This document shows positions 6,097-6,145 of a stretch of DNA of 6,145 bases, in pieces; positions within the stretch are counted from its first letter, which is position 1; the number at the start of each line of letters is the position of its first letter. The position numbers and the translations under genes were made by a program. The DNA comes from an uncultured Porphyromonadaceae bacterium (GTDB lineage: Bacteria > Bacteroidota > Bacteroidia > Bacteroidales > Paludibacteraceae). Under the pieces are notes generated by a model. That model searched no databases, was not told the DNA's origin, and saw only the letters and a program-made list of their open reading frames with translations. The stretch is from NCBI GenBank assembly GCA_937898265.1, contig CALEJM010000258.1:1-6145 (forward strand). The letters run 5' to 3'.

Positions 6097-6126
6097 TTTA
6101 CTTTTGTGCGCGAAACGTGCTATGAT
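6097..6126 (+). promoter_or_regulatory. Possible rightward promoter for a divergent gene beyond the window
   Basis: The plus strand shows TTTACT (6097-6102), an 18-base spacer and TATGAT (6121-6126), with an extended -10 TGC just before it. The -35 matches the consensus at four positions and the -10 at five. No coding sequence begins before the window ends 19 bases later, so the target gene is not seen. It faces away from the ylxM promoter. Confidence 0.5.
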
Positions 6127-6145
6127 AATCTTTACTGTACCGTGA

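Overview
The window appears to join DNA from two bacterial phyla. Positions 1 to about 4950 look like a Bacteroidales chromosome, Prevotella- or Bacteroides-like. This part has a MoxR-DUF58 gene pair, tandem HU-family genes, rimO directly behind an ftsY 3' end, start codons without Shine-Dalgarno sequences, and a TAnnTTTG-type promoter. Positions from about 4970 to 6145 look like a Clostridia-type Firmicute, perhaps Oscillospiraceae-like. This part has the classic ylxM-ffh gene pair, strong AAGGAG ribosome binding sites, a TTGACA/TACAAT promoter and visibly higher GC (sampled 60-base lines give 62-67% here, against 42-52% in the ftsY part).

Every recognised gene is on the minus strand, so transcription runs from right to left. 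In that order: an intergenic region (5906-6145) with two promoters facing apart and two dyads; ylxM (SRP-associated helix-turn-helix protein); a hybrid SRP GTPase gene whose first ~190 codons are Ffh and last ~115 are FtsY; rimO (ribosomal protein S12 methylthiotransferase); a small HU-like gene; a large membrane protein with an HU domain and a LysM domain; a 145-base gap with a predicted Bacteroidetes promoter; a MoxR AAA+ ATPase gene; and the 5' part of a DUF58 gene that runs off the left end.

The central observation is the hybrid at 4613-5536. The Ffh-to-FtsY switch falls at the GTPase motif DTAGRLH (4949-4969), which both SRP GTPases share, and gene content, base composition and translation signals change at the same place. 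A natural ffh-ftsY fusion is possible in principle. The simpler reading is a chimeric join, by metagenome misassembly or a chimeric molecule, made through a short identical stretch. Linkage across 4949-4969 should not be trusted without read evidence.

Within the Bacteroidales part, the most biologically interesting gene is the HU-transmembrane-LysM protein (1520-3016). Its architecture predicts a cytoplasmic DNA-binding head and a periplasmic peptidoglycan-binding tail, a possible tether between nucleoid and cell wall. It overlaps the small HU gene by 8 bases, so the two may be made together and could pair.
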